NCBI GenBank assembly: GCA_037439705.1
Contig: JBBIVP010000005.1
Coordinates: 1-13,226 of the forward strand
Source of the DNA: JBBIVP01 sp037439705 [NCBI: bacterium]
GTDB lineage: Bacteria; JBBIVP01
Reading direction: 5' to 3'
DNA length: 13,226 bases
Part shown: piece by piece, positions 6,466 through 13,226 of the stretch
How the letters are laid out: each line of letters opens with the position of its first letter
How positions within the stretch are numbered: position 1 is the stretch's first letter
Program-made: the position numbers and the translations under genes
Notes under the pieces: model-generated
Database searches by the model: none
Seen by the model: the letters and a program-made list of their open reading frames with translations, nothing else
Told to the model about the DNA's origin: nothing

Positions 6466-6985
6466 AACATTTCTGATTGACCTGCCATTATTGAGTCTGT
6501 ATGGTTCCATTTATGCGCTCCTTCAAAAAAAGGAGGAAGGTTCTTTAATCAGGGAATCCGCTTTCAGATGGGGGCTTCTCTTTTCATCTATTTTTATCGT
6601 TTCTGTAATAATCTCCTACTTCATGGCTCCTCACTGGATGTGGATGTATTTTCCCGAAAATCCCAAGATCGGAGTTCTTGACTGGATTTACATCCTTCTT
6701 TTCCTTTACTACCTTCCTTACGCGGGTGGATATTTTCTTGCAAGAGAACTGAGAAAAAAAGGATTTATCTATGGAGCAATTGTCGCACTCATTTCTCTTC
6801 TTGAAGAAATTTTCATCGTTCTTAGACTATGGGATAGATACACCCATGTTGGAACAAGGGAAGAATTCTTAAATGGAACTGCAAACCTTCTCTGGAAATC
6901 CTCTGTCAATATTGTTTTTAACATAACAATCCCTATTCTTATTGTAGTATTCATAATCTCATTTATAAGGATAAGAAAGGGTTAA
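6458..6985 (+). CDS. Five-helix membrane protein of unrecognised family, paralogous to the membrane domain of the DUF362 fusion
   Basis: 175 residues from a GTG start; function unknown. Five hydrophobic segments lie at about 5-22, 38-58, 74-94, 102-123 and 150-171, with no signal peptide or known enzymatic motif. Two conserved stretches, YFxxPxWxWMY (54-64) and WxRxxxVGxxExFxxGTAxxLxK (125-147, partly in loops), recur in the N-terminal domain of the gene at 11447. TM4 holds an adjacent pair E116-E117 that the paralog lacks. The start is uncertain: GTG sits directly against the purine run with no spacing, an in-frame stop lies just upstream, and no in-frame ATG is near; D8 aligns with D8 of the paralog, which fits this start or one slightly upstream. 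It is convergent with the pyrophosphatase gene and divergent from rpe. Confidence 0.75.
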   Translation: MVKTFLIDLPLLSLYGSIYALLQKKEEGSLIRESAFRWGLLFSSIFIVSVIISYFMAPHWMWMYFPENPKIGVLDWIYILLFLYYLPYAGGYFLARELRKKGFIYGAIVALISLLEEIFIVLRLWDRYTHVGTREEFLNGTANLLWKSSVNIVFNITIPILIVVFIISFIRIRKG

Positions 6986-7009
6986 AAAACTCCTTTTTTT
7001 AAAGGAGTT
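6984..7009 (-). terminator. Intrinsic terminator of the pyrophosphatase operon
   Basis: Read on the minus strand: stem AACTCCTTT, four-base loop, AAAGGAGTT, then a run of Ts (GTTTTTTAA). The 9-bp stem is AU-rich but followed by six Ts. The U-run overlaps the end of the convergent membrane-protein gene. On the plus strand no T-run follows the stem, so it should act mainly on minus-strand transcripts. Confidence 0.65.
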
Positions 7010-7042
7010 GCACTAAATGAAAAAAGTAGGGAGATTTTTTTC

Positions 7043-9034
7043 TTAAAAGAGGAGGTTGTGGAGTTTTAGAATAAGGGGCGAAAAGACAAGGGAAACAATG
7101 GACATAAGCTTTATGAGAATGTTCATTGATGGTCCTGCTGTATCTTTGAAAGGGTCCCCTACTGTATCCCCTACCACCGCTGCTTTATGAGCATCTGAAC
7201 CCTTTCCTCCGAGATTACCCGCTTCTATAAACTTTTTCGCATTGTCCCACGCTCCACCACCGTTTGCCATAAGAAGCCCTATGAAAAGCCCGCTTGTGAT
7301 AGCACCCGCAAGCATCCCGCCCAGGGCTGAAGGACCGAACAGAACTCCCACAACAATAGGAGCAATAACAGCGACCACTCCAGGAAGAACCATCTTTTTC
7401 AAAGCGCCTGTTGTTGTTATTGCTATGCATTTTGCGGAATCAGGTTCTGCCTTTCCTCCCAGCAATCCGGGAATTTCCTTAAACTGCCTCCTTATCTCAT
7501 TAACGATGTAAAAAGCAGTTTTACCAACTGCCTTTAATGCAACAGAAGCGAGGAAGAATGGAATTGAGGCACCTATAAATAACCCGACTATAACTTCAGC
7601 ATCGGTAAGTCTAATTACAAAATCCTCTTTTCCGAGAACATGTTTAACTGTTGAAATATATGCGCTGAAAAGAGCAAGGGCAGTAAGGGCAGCGGAACCT
7701 ATTGCAAAACCCTTTCCTATAGCTGCGGTTGTGTTTCCAAGTGCATCAAGCGTATCAGTTATTGCTCTTGTCTGTGGACCAAGATGGGACATTTCTGAAA
7801 TTCCACCTGCATTATCTGCTATAGGACCATAAGCATCAACAGACATAACTATTCCAATTGTCCCAAGCATACCAACTCCAGCAAGGCTAACCCCATAAAT
7901 TCCCGCTGATTTGTAAGCCACGAGTATCCCAAAAGCTACTACAAGCACAGGAAGAAGTGTACTCTCCATTCCAACAGCGAAACCTGTGATGAGATTGGTT
8001 GCAGGTCCTGTTTTGCTTGATTCAGCAATTTCCTTTATAGGAGATTTTGAGGTATAAAACTCTGAAAAGAAACCTATCAGAACTCCAGCAATAATTCCTG
8101 AAAGAAGAGCATAAAAACAGGAAGTCTCGCCTGTTATATTTCTTATAAGGAAGAAAGAGGCAATAATAAAAATCAAAACTGCAACATAGGTGGCATTTCT
8201 CAGTGCTGTTTGTGGATGAAGTTTCTGGAAACCAAAAATGGAGATTATTCCAATAAGGGATGCAACAAAACCAACTGCAATGGTGTATAAAGGAAGTGAG
8301 AGAAGTTCGGGCTTATTTAAGGCATAACCTACCGCTATTGTTGCAACAACGCTTCCCACATAGGATTCAAAGAGGTCTGCACCCATTCCAGCAACATCTC
8401 CCACATTGTCTCCCACATTGTCTGCAATAACTCCCGGATTCCTCGGATCATCCTCAGGAATTCCTGCTTCAACCTTTCCCACAAGGTCGCTACCAACATC
8501 AGCCGCCTTTGTATATATTCCTCCTCCCACACGAGCAAAAAGAGCAATTGATGAAGCGCCCATCGCAAATCCATTTATTGCGGTTATGTTTTTATCTGTA
8601 AAGAGGTAAAACAACAATCCAAGGCCAAAAAGTCCGAGACTTGCCACAGAAAGTCCCATAACAGAGCCACCAAGGAAAGCAACCCTCAAAGCAGTCTCCC
8701 TTCCCGATTTATCAGCAGCCTCAGCGGTCCTTACATTTGCCCTTGTTGCGGATTTCATTCCCATAAATCCCGCAAGCATGGAGGAGAGAGCACCAAATAT
8801 AAATGAAAGGGCTGTCAGTGGTCCTAAACCTGGAGCGAAAAAAATTACAAGAAAAAGACAAACTACAAAAATCATAATGATCGAATACTCCCTTTTTAGA
8901 AAAACCATTGCTCCTTCGTGAATTTTCTCTGAGATAGAGAGCATCCTTTCATTTCCGTAAGGAAGCGAACGGATGTGTAAAAATATTCCAACTGCAATGC
9001 ATAACCCTATCACTCCTATTAGAGGTATCCACAT
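7043..9034 (-). CDS. hppA: Membrane pyrophosphatase, K+-dependent ion pump (probably Na+)
   Basis: 663-residue integral membrane pump with many hydrophobic helices. It couples pyrophosphate hydrolysis to Na+ or H+ export. Substrate-site motifs are intact: [11 protein letters not shown] (179-189), [18 protein letters not shown] (205-222), [14 protein letters not shown] (398-411) and [15 protein letters not shown] (622-636). The cation-specificity segment is [10 protein letters not shown] (433-442): Ala437 and Gly440 where K+-independent enzymes have Lys and Thr, so this is the K+-requiring type. K+ dependence together with FESYVG (222-227) favours Na+ pumping; ion choice is inference. SD AGGAGGTG lies 5 bases before the ATG. 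It follows trpE by 67 bases and has a possible promoter of its own. Using PPi as an energy source would suit an energy-limited anaerobe. Confidence 0.97.
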   Translation of the reverse strand: MWIPLIGVIGLCIAVGIFLHIRSLPYGNERMLSISEKIHEGAMVFLKREYSIIMIFVVCLFLVIFFAPGLGPLTALSFIFGALSSMLAGFMGMKSATRANVRTAEAADKSGRETALRVAFLGGSVMGLSVASLGLFGLGLLFYLFTDKNITAINGFAMGASSIALFARVGGGIYTKAADVGSDLVGKVEAGIPEDDPRNPGVIADNVGDNVGDVAGMGADLFESYVGSVVATIAVGYALNKPELLSLPLYTIAVGFVASLIGIISIFGFQKLHPQTALRNATYVAVLIFIIASFFLIRNITGETSCFYALLSGIIAGVLIGFFSEFYTSKSPIKEIAESSKTGPATNLITGFAVGMESTLLPVLVVAFGILVAYKSAGIYGVSLAGVGMLGTIGIVMSVDAYGPIADNAGGISEMSHLGPQTRAITDTLDALGNTTAAIGKGFAIGSAALTALALFSAYISTVKHVLGKEDFVIRLTDAEVIVGLFIGASIPFFLASVALKAVGKTAFYIVNEIRRQFKEIPGLLGGKAEPDSAKCIAITTTGALKKMVLPGVVAVIAPIVVGVLFGPSALGGMLAGAITSGLFIGLLMANGGGAWDNAKKFIEAGNLGGKGSDAHKAAVVGDTVGDPFKDTAGPSMNILIKLMSIVSLVFSPLILKLHNLLF

Positions 9035-9064
9035 TTTTGCACCTCCTGAAAAATTTTGATAAAT

Positions 9065-9093
9065 TTTTTACAACTAAAAAATGAAAAATTCAA
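9065..9093 (-). promoter_or_regulatory. Possible internal promoter for hppA
   Basis: TTGAAT, 17-base spacer, TAAAAA on the minus strand in the trpE-hppA gap. It would give a leader of about 23 bases carrying AGGAGGTG (9040-9047). In AT-rich sequence such matches occur by chance, so this is tentative. Confidence 0.35.
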
Positions 9094-9101
9094 GGGAAAA
9101 C

Positions 9102-10562
9102 CTATCTTTTTGCCATCTCTACAGCCCTTAATAATGCCCTCGCTTTGGAAATTGTTTCCTCATATTCCAAGGAAGGAACAGAATCAGCAACTATTCCTGC
9201 ACCTGCCTGAATAAATACATCTTTTCCCTTTTTGATGAGAGTTCTTATTGCAATAGCCATATCCATATTTCCTGAATAGTCAAAGTATCCGATAGCACCT
9301 GAATATATCCCCCTCCTCTCTCCTTCAAGTTCATCAATAATCTCCATTGCCCTTATCTTGGGAGCTCCTGTAACGGTTCCAGCAGGAAATGCAGAAACAA
9401 AAGCAGAAAACATGTCTACATCCTCTCTGAGAACCCCTTTTACCGAGCTTACCATATGCATTACATGCGAATACCTTTCAACTGTCATAAGTTCCGATAC
9501 TTTCACACTCCCTGGAACAGATACCCTTCCTACATCATTTCTTCCAAGGTCAACGAGCATTATGTGCTCTGCCCTCTCCTTCTCACTTTTTAAGAGTTCC
9601 TCTTCAAGTTTCATGTCCTCTTCTACGGTTTTCCCGCGAGGTCTTGTTCCTGCTATAGGTTTTACCTCAATATCCCTTCCCTCAACCCTGACCAGAACCT
9701 CTGGAGAGGAACCAATTATTTGAAAATTCATCAGTTCAAGATAAAACATATAAGGGGACGGATTTATAACCCGTAATGCCCTGTATATCCTGAAGGGGTC
9801 TCCTGAATAAGAAGTTCTTAACCTTTGAGAAAGAACAACCTGAATCACATCTCCAGCAAATATGTATTCCTTAGCAACTTTAACAATTTCCTCAAATTTT
9901 TTTCTTGTAAAGTTTGACGATATTGGAAAATGAAACGAACCATCAAAAGTGATCTCATCCATTTTTGCCCTTCCCCTCCTTATCACATTCTCTATCTTTT
10001 CAATCTCTCTTATAGCATCCTCATAACCTCCTTTTTCAGCAAGAACCACTATGAAAAAAGTATGTTTGAGATTGTCATAAACTATAAACCTGTCGGTAAA
10101 CAAAAAGAATGCCTCAGGAAGTTTGATAACCTCTTTTGAAGAAATTTTTAATTTTTCAAAAAACCTGATACAGTCATAAGAAATGTATCCCACAGCTCCT
10201 CCAAGAAACCTTGGAAGTCCTTCATATCTATGAACACTGTATCTTTTTATAAATTCTTTTATAGGCTCAAGAGGAGTCTTTGCCTTTCCAGAGTATCGGG
10301 TTTTCCCTTTTCTGAATAAAATCTCAAAATCTCCATTTTTAAAGGTAAAAACTGCAAATGGAGAGAAACCTATGAAACTGAATCTCCCCCACTTTTCTCC
10401 ACCTTCCACACTTTCAAGAAGAAATGGATAATCAAACTTCTTTACTTTTGAAAATACGGTTAAGGGGTTTTCAAAATCAAGAAAAAGTTCTTTGTAAACT
10501 GGAACAAGTCCTCCCTTTTTTGCAAATGCGTTAAAAATTCTTTTTGGAGGATAAATTTCCAT
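9102..10562 (-). CDS. trpE: Anthranilate synthase component I
   Basis: 486 residues. With a glutamine amidotransferase partner it converts chorismate to anthranilate, the first step of tryptophan synthesis. Motifs: LLESVEGGEKWGRFSFIG (48-65; the LLES tryptophan-binding motif implies feedback inhibition and argues against PabB), NPSPYMFYLE (267-276), GSSPEVLVRV, KPIAGTRPRG (301-310), LVDLGRNDVGRV (336-347), FPAGTVTGAPKIRAME (392-407), NMDMAIAIRT (432-441) and QAGAGIVADS (452-461). All chorismate/Mg2+ regions look intact. No trpG, trpD or other trp gene lies next to it, so the amidotransferase must be elsewhere. Start and previous stop overlap as TAATG with no separate SD, indicating re-initiation after the metallo-hydrolase. 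No attenuator leader is possible because the unit appears leaderless at its head. Confidence 0.96.
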   Translation of the reverse strand: MEIYPPKRIFNAFAKKGGLVPVYKELFLDFENPLTVFSKVKKFDYPFLLESVEGGEKWGRFSFIGFSPFAVFTFKNGDFEILFRKGKTRYSGKAKTPLEPIKEFIKRYSVHRYEGLPRFLGGAVGYISYDCIRFFEKLKISSKEVIKLPEAFFLFTDRFIVYDNLKHTFFIVVLAEKGGYEDAIREIEKIENVIRRGRAKMDEITFDGSFHFPISSNFTRKKFEEIVKVAKEYIFAGDVIQVVLSQRLRTSYSGDPFRIYRALRVINPSPYMFYLELMNFQIIGSSPEVLVRVEGRDIEVKPIAGTRPRGKTVEEDMKLEEELLKSEKERAEHIMLVDLGRNDVGRVSVPGSVKVSELMTVERYSHVMHMVSSVKGVLREDVDMFSAFVSAFPAGTVTGAPKIRAMEIIDELEGERRGIYSGAIGYFDYSGNMDMAIAIRTLIKKGKDVFIQAGAGIVADSVPSLEYEETISKARALLRAVEMAKR

Positions 10563-11338
10563 TACAGGTCTATTTTCATTCCGTCATTGGCAGAGATTAT
10601 TTTAAATCCGCTTTTCTGCGACAACTTCTCAACAATCTCCCAGGGTTTACTTTGAATCATATGCATCCCAAAATGGGTGAGTATAGCAAGTTCTGGCTGA
10701 ACCGCCTCTATTATTTTGAAAGCATCATCTACACAAAGATGCAGAATCCCTTCCCTTCTTTCGGTGAGCACAGTATTTATTATAAGAACCTCTGCCATCT
10801 TTTTCTTTAAAGGCATATCAAAAAACTTTGTGTCTGAAATAAAAAGAATTTTTCCACTCTCCCATTCAAATAGAAAGGCGTAATTTTCAACCCCGTGCTG
10901 AAGTTTGAAAACAGGAGTTATTTTTACAGGACCAACGCCTACCTCTTCACCCTCCTTAAAGACTATTATTTTCTCCAGATAACTCCTGACATATTTAAAA
11001 ACCACAGGGTCATCCTCAAGACAATCTAAGGGAGTGAGAAGGACTCCTCTTTTCTGTAGCCCACCGTTTGTCATACCTTCTATGATTACATTTACATCAT
11101 TGGTGTGGTCAAGGTGTCTGTGAGAAATCAGAACGCAATCGGTATGAATAGGGTCAAGCTTTGGTTTTGAAGAGTTTAGTTTTACTATTGCTCCAGGACC
11201 GGGGTCAACATGTATACGATACCCGTCAAAATTCAGGATAAATCCCGCTGACGACCTAAGTTGCTTGATAACAACAAATCTTGCTCCCGCAGTGCCGAGA
11301 AACTTTATGTAATTCCCTTTTTTTTCTTCTGAAGCCAT
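10562..11338 (-). CDS. Metallo-beta-lactamase-fold hydrolase
   Basis: 258 residues, cytosolic. The metal centre is complete: HRHLDH (H73, H75, D77, H78), H148 (LQHG), D169 (ISDT) and H222 (THFGMH). The family includes tRNA-processing nucleases (RNase Z/BN), phosphodiesterases and PqqB-like proteins. The opening YIKFLGTAGARFVV with an SSAGFIL segment is typical of that phosphodiesterase-like branch, but I cannot assign the substrate. It heads a unit with trpE and hppA. The ATG has no SD; a -10 box (TATTAT) ends 6 bases upstream, so the mRNA is predicted leaderless. A link to tryptophan synthesis or pyrophosphate metabolism is not evident. Confidence 0.88.
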   Translation of the reverse strand: MASEEKKGNYIKFLGTAGARFVVIKQLRSSAGFILNFDGYRIHVDPGPGAIVKLNSSKPKLDPIHTDCVLISHRHLDHTNDVNVIIEGMTNGGLQKRGVLLTPLDCLEDDPVVFKYVRSYLEKIIVFKEGEEVGVGPVKITPVFKLQHGVENYAFLFEWESGKILFISDTKFFDMPLKKKMAEVLIINTVLTERREGILHLCVDDAFKIIEAVQPELAILTHFGMHMIQSKPWEIVEKLSQKSGFKIISANDGMKIDL

Positions 11339-11344
11339 AATGAA

Positions 11345-11372
11345 ATAATACCCATTATTCGGAAAATTTCAA
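11345..11372 (-). promoter_or_regulatory. Promoter of the hydrolase-trpE-hppA unit, predicted leaderless
   Basis: -35 TTGAAA, 16-base spacer, -10 TATTAT (5/6), then six bases to the ATG. It is divergent from the promoter of the DUF362 fusion gene. Confidence 0.6.
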
Positions 11373-11407
11373 ATCAATAAGCCTAAATCTCACCATGCAG
11401 TTTTGAA

Positions 11408-11436
11408 TTGAAAATTTATTTTTATTTTACCATACT
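11408..11436 (+). promoter_or_regulatory. Promoter of the DUF362 fusion gene
   Basis: -35 TTGAAA, 17-base spacer, -10 CATACT, with 10 bases to the ATG at 11447, so the leader would be about 3-4 bases. The -35 box covers the TTG that could otherwise be read as an upstream start codon. Confidence 0.5.
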
Positions 11437-11446
11437 GAAAATAACA

Positions 11447-12961
11447 ATGATAACCACTATTCCAGCCGATTACATAATGACTTTTATAATAGGAAGTTTA
11501 TTTTCTGTTTTCGCATTTCAAAATATTGTAAAAAGCGGAAGATTAATCAAAAATAAATATCTTCTTACCCTTATCCTTTTCCTGACCTTTTTCTGTATGC
11601 CCATTGCCCTGCTTTGCTATTTTCTCTATCCCGACTGGTGCTGGATGTACTGGGTTGAATCCAAAAAACTCTCATTCCCTTCAGTCTTTTTCTCTTTCCT
11701 TATGTACTATTTATTCACCCTCACTGGATATCTTGTGGGGTTTGAGGTTGAAAAAAGAAAGACGGGAAACGGACTAAAGGTCGTAGGACTTTCGCTTCTG
11801 GTTTTTATTATCTTCTGCTTTGTCAACTGGAGAAGGTTATTTTTTGTGGGTGACCTTGAAAGTTTCAGAAGTGGTTCTGCAAAATTTTTGTTTAAGATGC
11901 CAGAGCTATCAGCCATCGTTTTCGGCGGAATGGCAATTGCTTTTACTGGAATGGTTTTCATTCTCTATCGTTTTGGAAAAGAACTGGATTTCAAGCCCGA
12001 CGAAAAAGCCCTTTCTTCATATAGAAAATTTGAAAAATATGCTGGCATTTCAAGAGTGAAAGATACAGTCATTGATGCAATAAAAGATTCTCTGGAACTC
12101 TGGAACGGAATAGAATATTTGAAAAAACTACTTTATGAAAAGCCTTTTGTCCTAATAAAAATAAATGCTGCAGGAGGCGGAAAAGACAAAAAGGGAACAC
12201 AAATATCCCCTGTGGTTCTTTCAGCAGTGATTGACATAATAAGGGAATTAAAAAAAGATGCAAAGATATTCGTTGCTGAAAGCCCATCAATAGTGTGGTG
12301 GAATTTAAAACCTCTTCTTGAGGGAAGCAAAATAATGGATGTAATTGTCAATAAAAAGGTGGAGTTTTTAAACCTTTCAGTAGGACAGTTGATTGAACAC
12401 GATTTTGGAGGAAGACTCGGGCTCGAAAAAATTCATCATAAACTATTAGAAAACCCACTCCTCATAGACCTTCCAGTGGCAAAGACACACGCATTTTACA
12501 AAATGAGCGGGGCACTCAAGAACATGTTTGGCATTCTTCCTCATCCAATGAAGTTGAGAAGATACCATACAAAGGGATTTGCTGACATATCGGGAATGAT
12601 TTTTATTGATATATGGAGAAACTTTCCGCCAGATATAGTGATAGTTGATGGAACATTTTCCTGTGAGGGAGACGGTCCAGTAGCTGGAAAATCCAAAAAA
12701 ACCGATTTCATTCTCTCTTCAAACGATGCTCTTTCCGCTGATATCATTCTTTCTAAAATCATGGGGTTCAAAAAACCTGAAAAAATTCCATATCTGAAAT
12801 CTGCCATTTCTCTCGGTTTCAAACCTGAACCTGTGGTTTTGGGTGAAAACCCTGACACCTTTCTAAACCAGAAATGGAAGAAGCCACATCTGTCAAGGAC
12901 CTATAGCCTCTTCAAAAATTTCCTTTACATTTTAAAGGAACACCTCATTAAAAATTTTTAA
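11447..12961 (+). CDS. Membrane-anchored DUF362 protein: five-helix domain fused to DUF362
   Basis: 504 residues from this ATG. The N-terminal ~180 residues hold about five hydrophobic helices and share YFxxPxWxWMY (58-68) and WxRxxxVGxxExFxxGSAxxLxK (128-150) with the 175-residue protein at 6458. After a charged linker, residues ~234-462 are DUF362: KINAAGGGKD, LPVAKTHAFYKMSGALKNMF (342-361), a His in RRYH, FADISGM, IVDGTFSCEGDGP (399-411), GKSKKTDFILSSNDALSAD. DUF362 proteins are often tied to Fe-S or redox functions and many carry 4Fe-4S domains; none is seen here, and Cys in this domain is scarce, so a ferredoxin role is unlikely. DUF362 should lie on one face of the membrane, probably cytosolic. 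No SD precedes any candidate start. A TTG at 11408 would add 13 residues, but it lies within the -35 box and Asp8 from the ATG aligns with Asp8 of the paralog. Confidence 0.88.
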   Translation: MITTIPADYIMTFIIGSLFSVFAFQNIVKSGRLIKNKYLLTLILFLTFFCMPIALLCYFLYPDWCWMYWVESKKLSFPSVFFSFLMYYLFTLTGYLVGFEVEKRKTGNGLKVVGLSLLVFIIFCFVNWRRLFFVGDLESFRSGSAKFLFKMPELSAIVFGGMAIAFTGMVFILYRFGKELDFKPDEKALSSYRKFEKYAGISRVKDTVIDAIKDSLELWNGIEYLKKLLYEKPFVLIKINAAGGGKDKKGTQISPVVLSAVIDIIRELKKDAKIFVAESPSIVWWNLKPLLEGSKIMDVIVNKKVEFLNLSVGQLIEHDFGGRLGLEKIHHKLLENPLLIDLPVAKTHAFYKMSGALKNMFGILPHPMKLRRYHTKGFADISGMIFIDIWRNFPPDIVIVDGTFSCEGDGPVAGKSKKTDFILSSNDALSADIILSKIMGFKKPEKIPYLKSAISLGFKPEPVVLGENPDTFLNQKWKKPHLSRTYSLFKNFLYILKEHLIKNF

Positions 12962-12967
12962 AAACTC

Positions 12968-12996
12968 TTGACATTCCATTTAATCCTTGTTAAAAG
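12968..12996 (+). promoter_or_regulatory. Promoter of the GcvH-like gene
   Basis: Perfect -35 TTGACA, 17-base spacer ending in TGT (extended -10), -10 TAAAAG. Expected +1 is near 13003, leaving a leader of about 17 bases that contains the SD AAGGGGG upstream of the ATG. Unlike the other promoters here, this one predicts a conventional SD leader. Confidence 0.55.
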
Positions 12997-13019
12997 GCAT
13001 TCAAAAAAGGGGGCTGAAG

Positions 13020-13226
13020 ATGGATAAACGGTTCAGCAAAGAGCACCTCTGGGTGCTTCCAGTAAAAAGGAGGGGGAAAACCACTGCTAAAATTGGAGTT
13101 ACAGAATTCTTCATTACAAAATATGGCTACATAGAAGAACTCATCCTTCCGGACCCTGAGGAGACTTTTGAAGCGGGAGAAACAATGGGAGAAATAGTTA
13201 CAGGAAAAGAAGGTTCTGTTGACATA
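13020..13226 (+). CDS. GcvH-like lipoyl-domain protein, 5' part
   Basis: First 69 codons; the gene runs off the right edge. The start FSKEHLWV matches the opening of glycine cleavage H proteins (usually YTKEHEWV), followed by AKIGVTEFFITKYGYIEEL in the place of the GITDYAQ...GDIVFVEL segment, then FEAGETMGEIV and TGKEGSVDI. H proteins carry lipoyl-lysine and shuttle the aminomethyl group between P and T proteins. Here K63 is in the lipoyl-lysine position, but the surrounding ESVKA motif is VTGKEG, without the Glu three residues before Lys that lipoate-attaching enzymes normally recognise. It may be a GcvH-like protein with another role, or not lipoylated. No gcvT or gcvP is in view. SD AAGGGGG lies about 6 bases before the ATG, with its own promoter. 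Confidence 0.78.
   Translation, partial: MDKRFSKEHLWVLPVKRRGKTTAKIGVTEFFITKYGYIEELILPDPEETFEAGETMGEIVTGKEGSVDI

Noticed and set aside
7018-7046. Second hairpin GAAAAAA/TTTTTTTC just after hppA
   Set aside because: The stem is all A-T apart from one closing pair and would be unstable; the GGAG/CTCC hairpin next to it is the better terminator.
7242-8609. Open frames opposite or out of frame with hppA (for example 7242-7511 plus, 8335-8574 minus)
   Set aside because: Low-complexity shadows of the conserved pump sequence; no RBS and no recognisable protein.
9102-10562. Aminodeoxychorismate synthase (PabB) or isochorismate synthase instead of TrpE
   Set aside because: The LLES tryptophan-binding motif and TrpE-type chorismate motifs are present.
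11408-11446. TTG start giving a 517-residue DUF362 fusion
   Set aside because: The TTG lies inside a -35 box, has no SD, and would put Asp8 of the paralog alignment at 21. The ATG at 11447 fits promoter spacing and the paralog better.
11707-12858. Minus-strand open frames inside the DUF362 fusion gene
   Set aside because: The plus-strand frame carries clear DUF362 motifs throughout; the antisense frames have none.
1-13226. Mobile elements, CRISPR arrays, tRNA genes or phage genes
   Set aside because: No transposase, integrase, direct-repeat array or cloverleaf was seen; genes cover almost everything.

Overview
The window is a gene-dense, AT-rich bacterial chromosome segment. RNase Y, ZapA, RsmI and good Shine-Dalgarno (SD) sites mark it as bacterial. 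Lys/Glu/Ile-rich proteins, AGA/AGG arginine codons, a K+-type membrane pyrophosphatase and very short gaps suggest an anaerobic, possibly thermophilic lineage, perhaps an uncultured candidate phylum. No rRNA or close taxonomic marker is present, so the taxon stays open. I see no insertion sequence, CRISPR array, tRNA or rRNA, and no gene-free stretch longer than about 110 bases.

Layout, right to left along the minus strand. (A) 4925 to 1 is one probable transcription unit: small coiled-coil protein, zapA, a 106-base gap, 5-formyl-THF cyclo-ligase, rny, then an enolase-superfamily (mandelate racemase-like) enzyme, a Tat-exported gluconate 2-dehydrogenase subunit 3-like protein, and the start of a GMC flavoprotein cut by the window edge. 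The last three look like a sugar or sugar-acid oxidation module joined to a housekeeping operon through 4-base ATGA overlaps. (B) 6367 to 5008 is rpe-rsmI. (C) 11338 to 7043 is a metallo-beta-lactamase-fold hydrolase, trpE and a K+-dependent membrane pyrophosphatase, closed by an intrinsic terminator.

Three genes lie on the plus strand. A 175-residue five-helix membrane protein (6458-6985) and the membrane part of a DUF362 fusion protein (11447-12961) are recognisably paralogous. They sit on either side of block C. A GcvH-like lipoyl-domain gene begins at 13020 and runs off the end.

Two results stand out. The first is this unrecognised membrane domain, once alone and once fused to DUF362. 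The second is a repeated promoter arrangement: four transcription units have a sigma70-like -35/-10 pair whose -10 box ends only 6-10 bases before an ATG with no usable SD, which predicts leaderless or nearly leaderless mRNAs. Genes inside operons mostly use SD sites or stop/start overlaps. A fifth promoter of the same design points at an ATG that would read into the 175-residue gene only if a run of five Gs were one G shorter.
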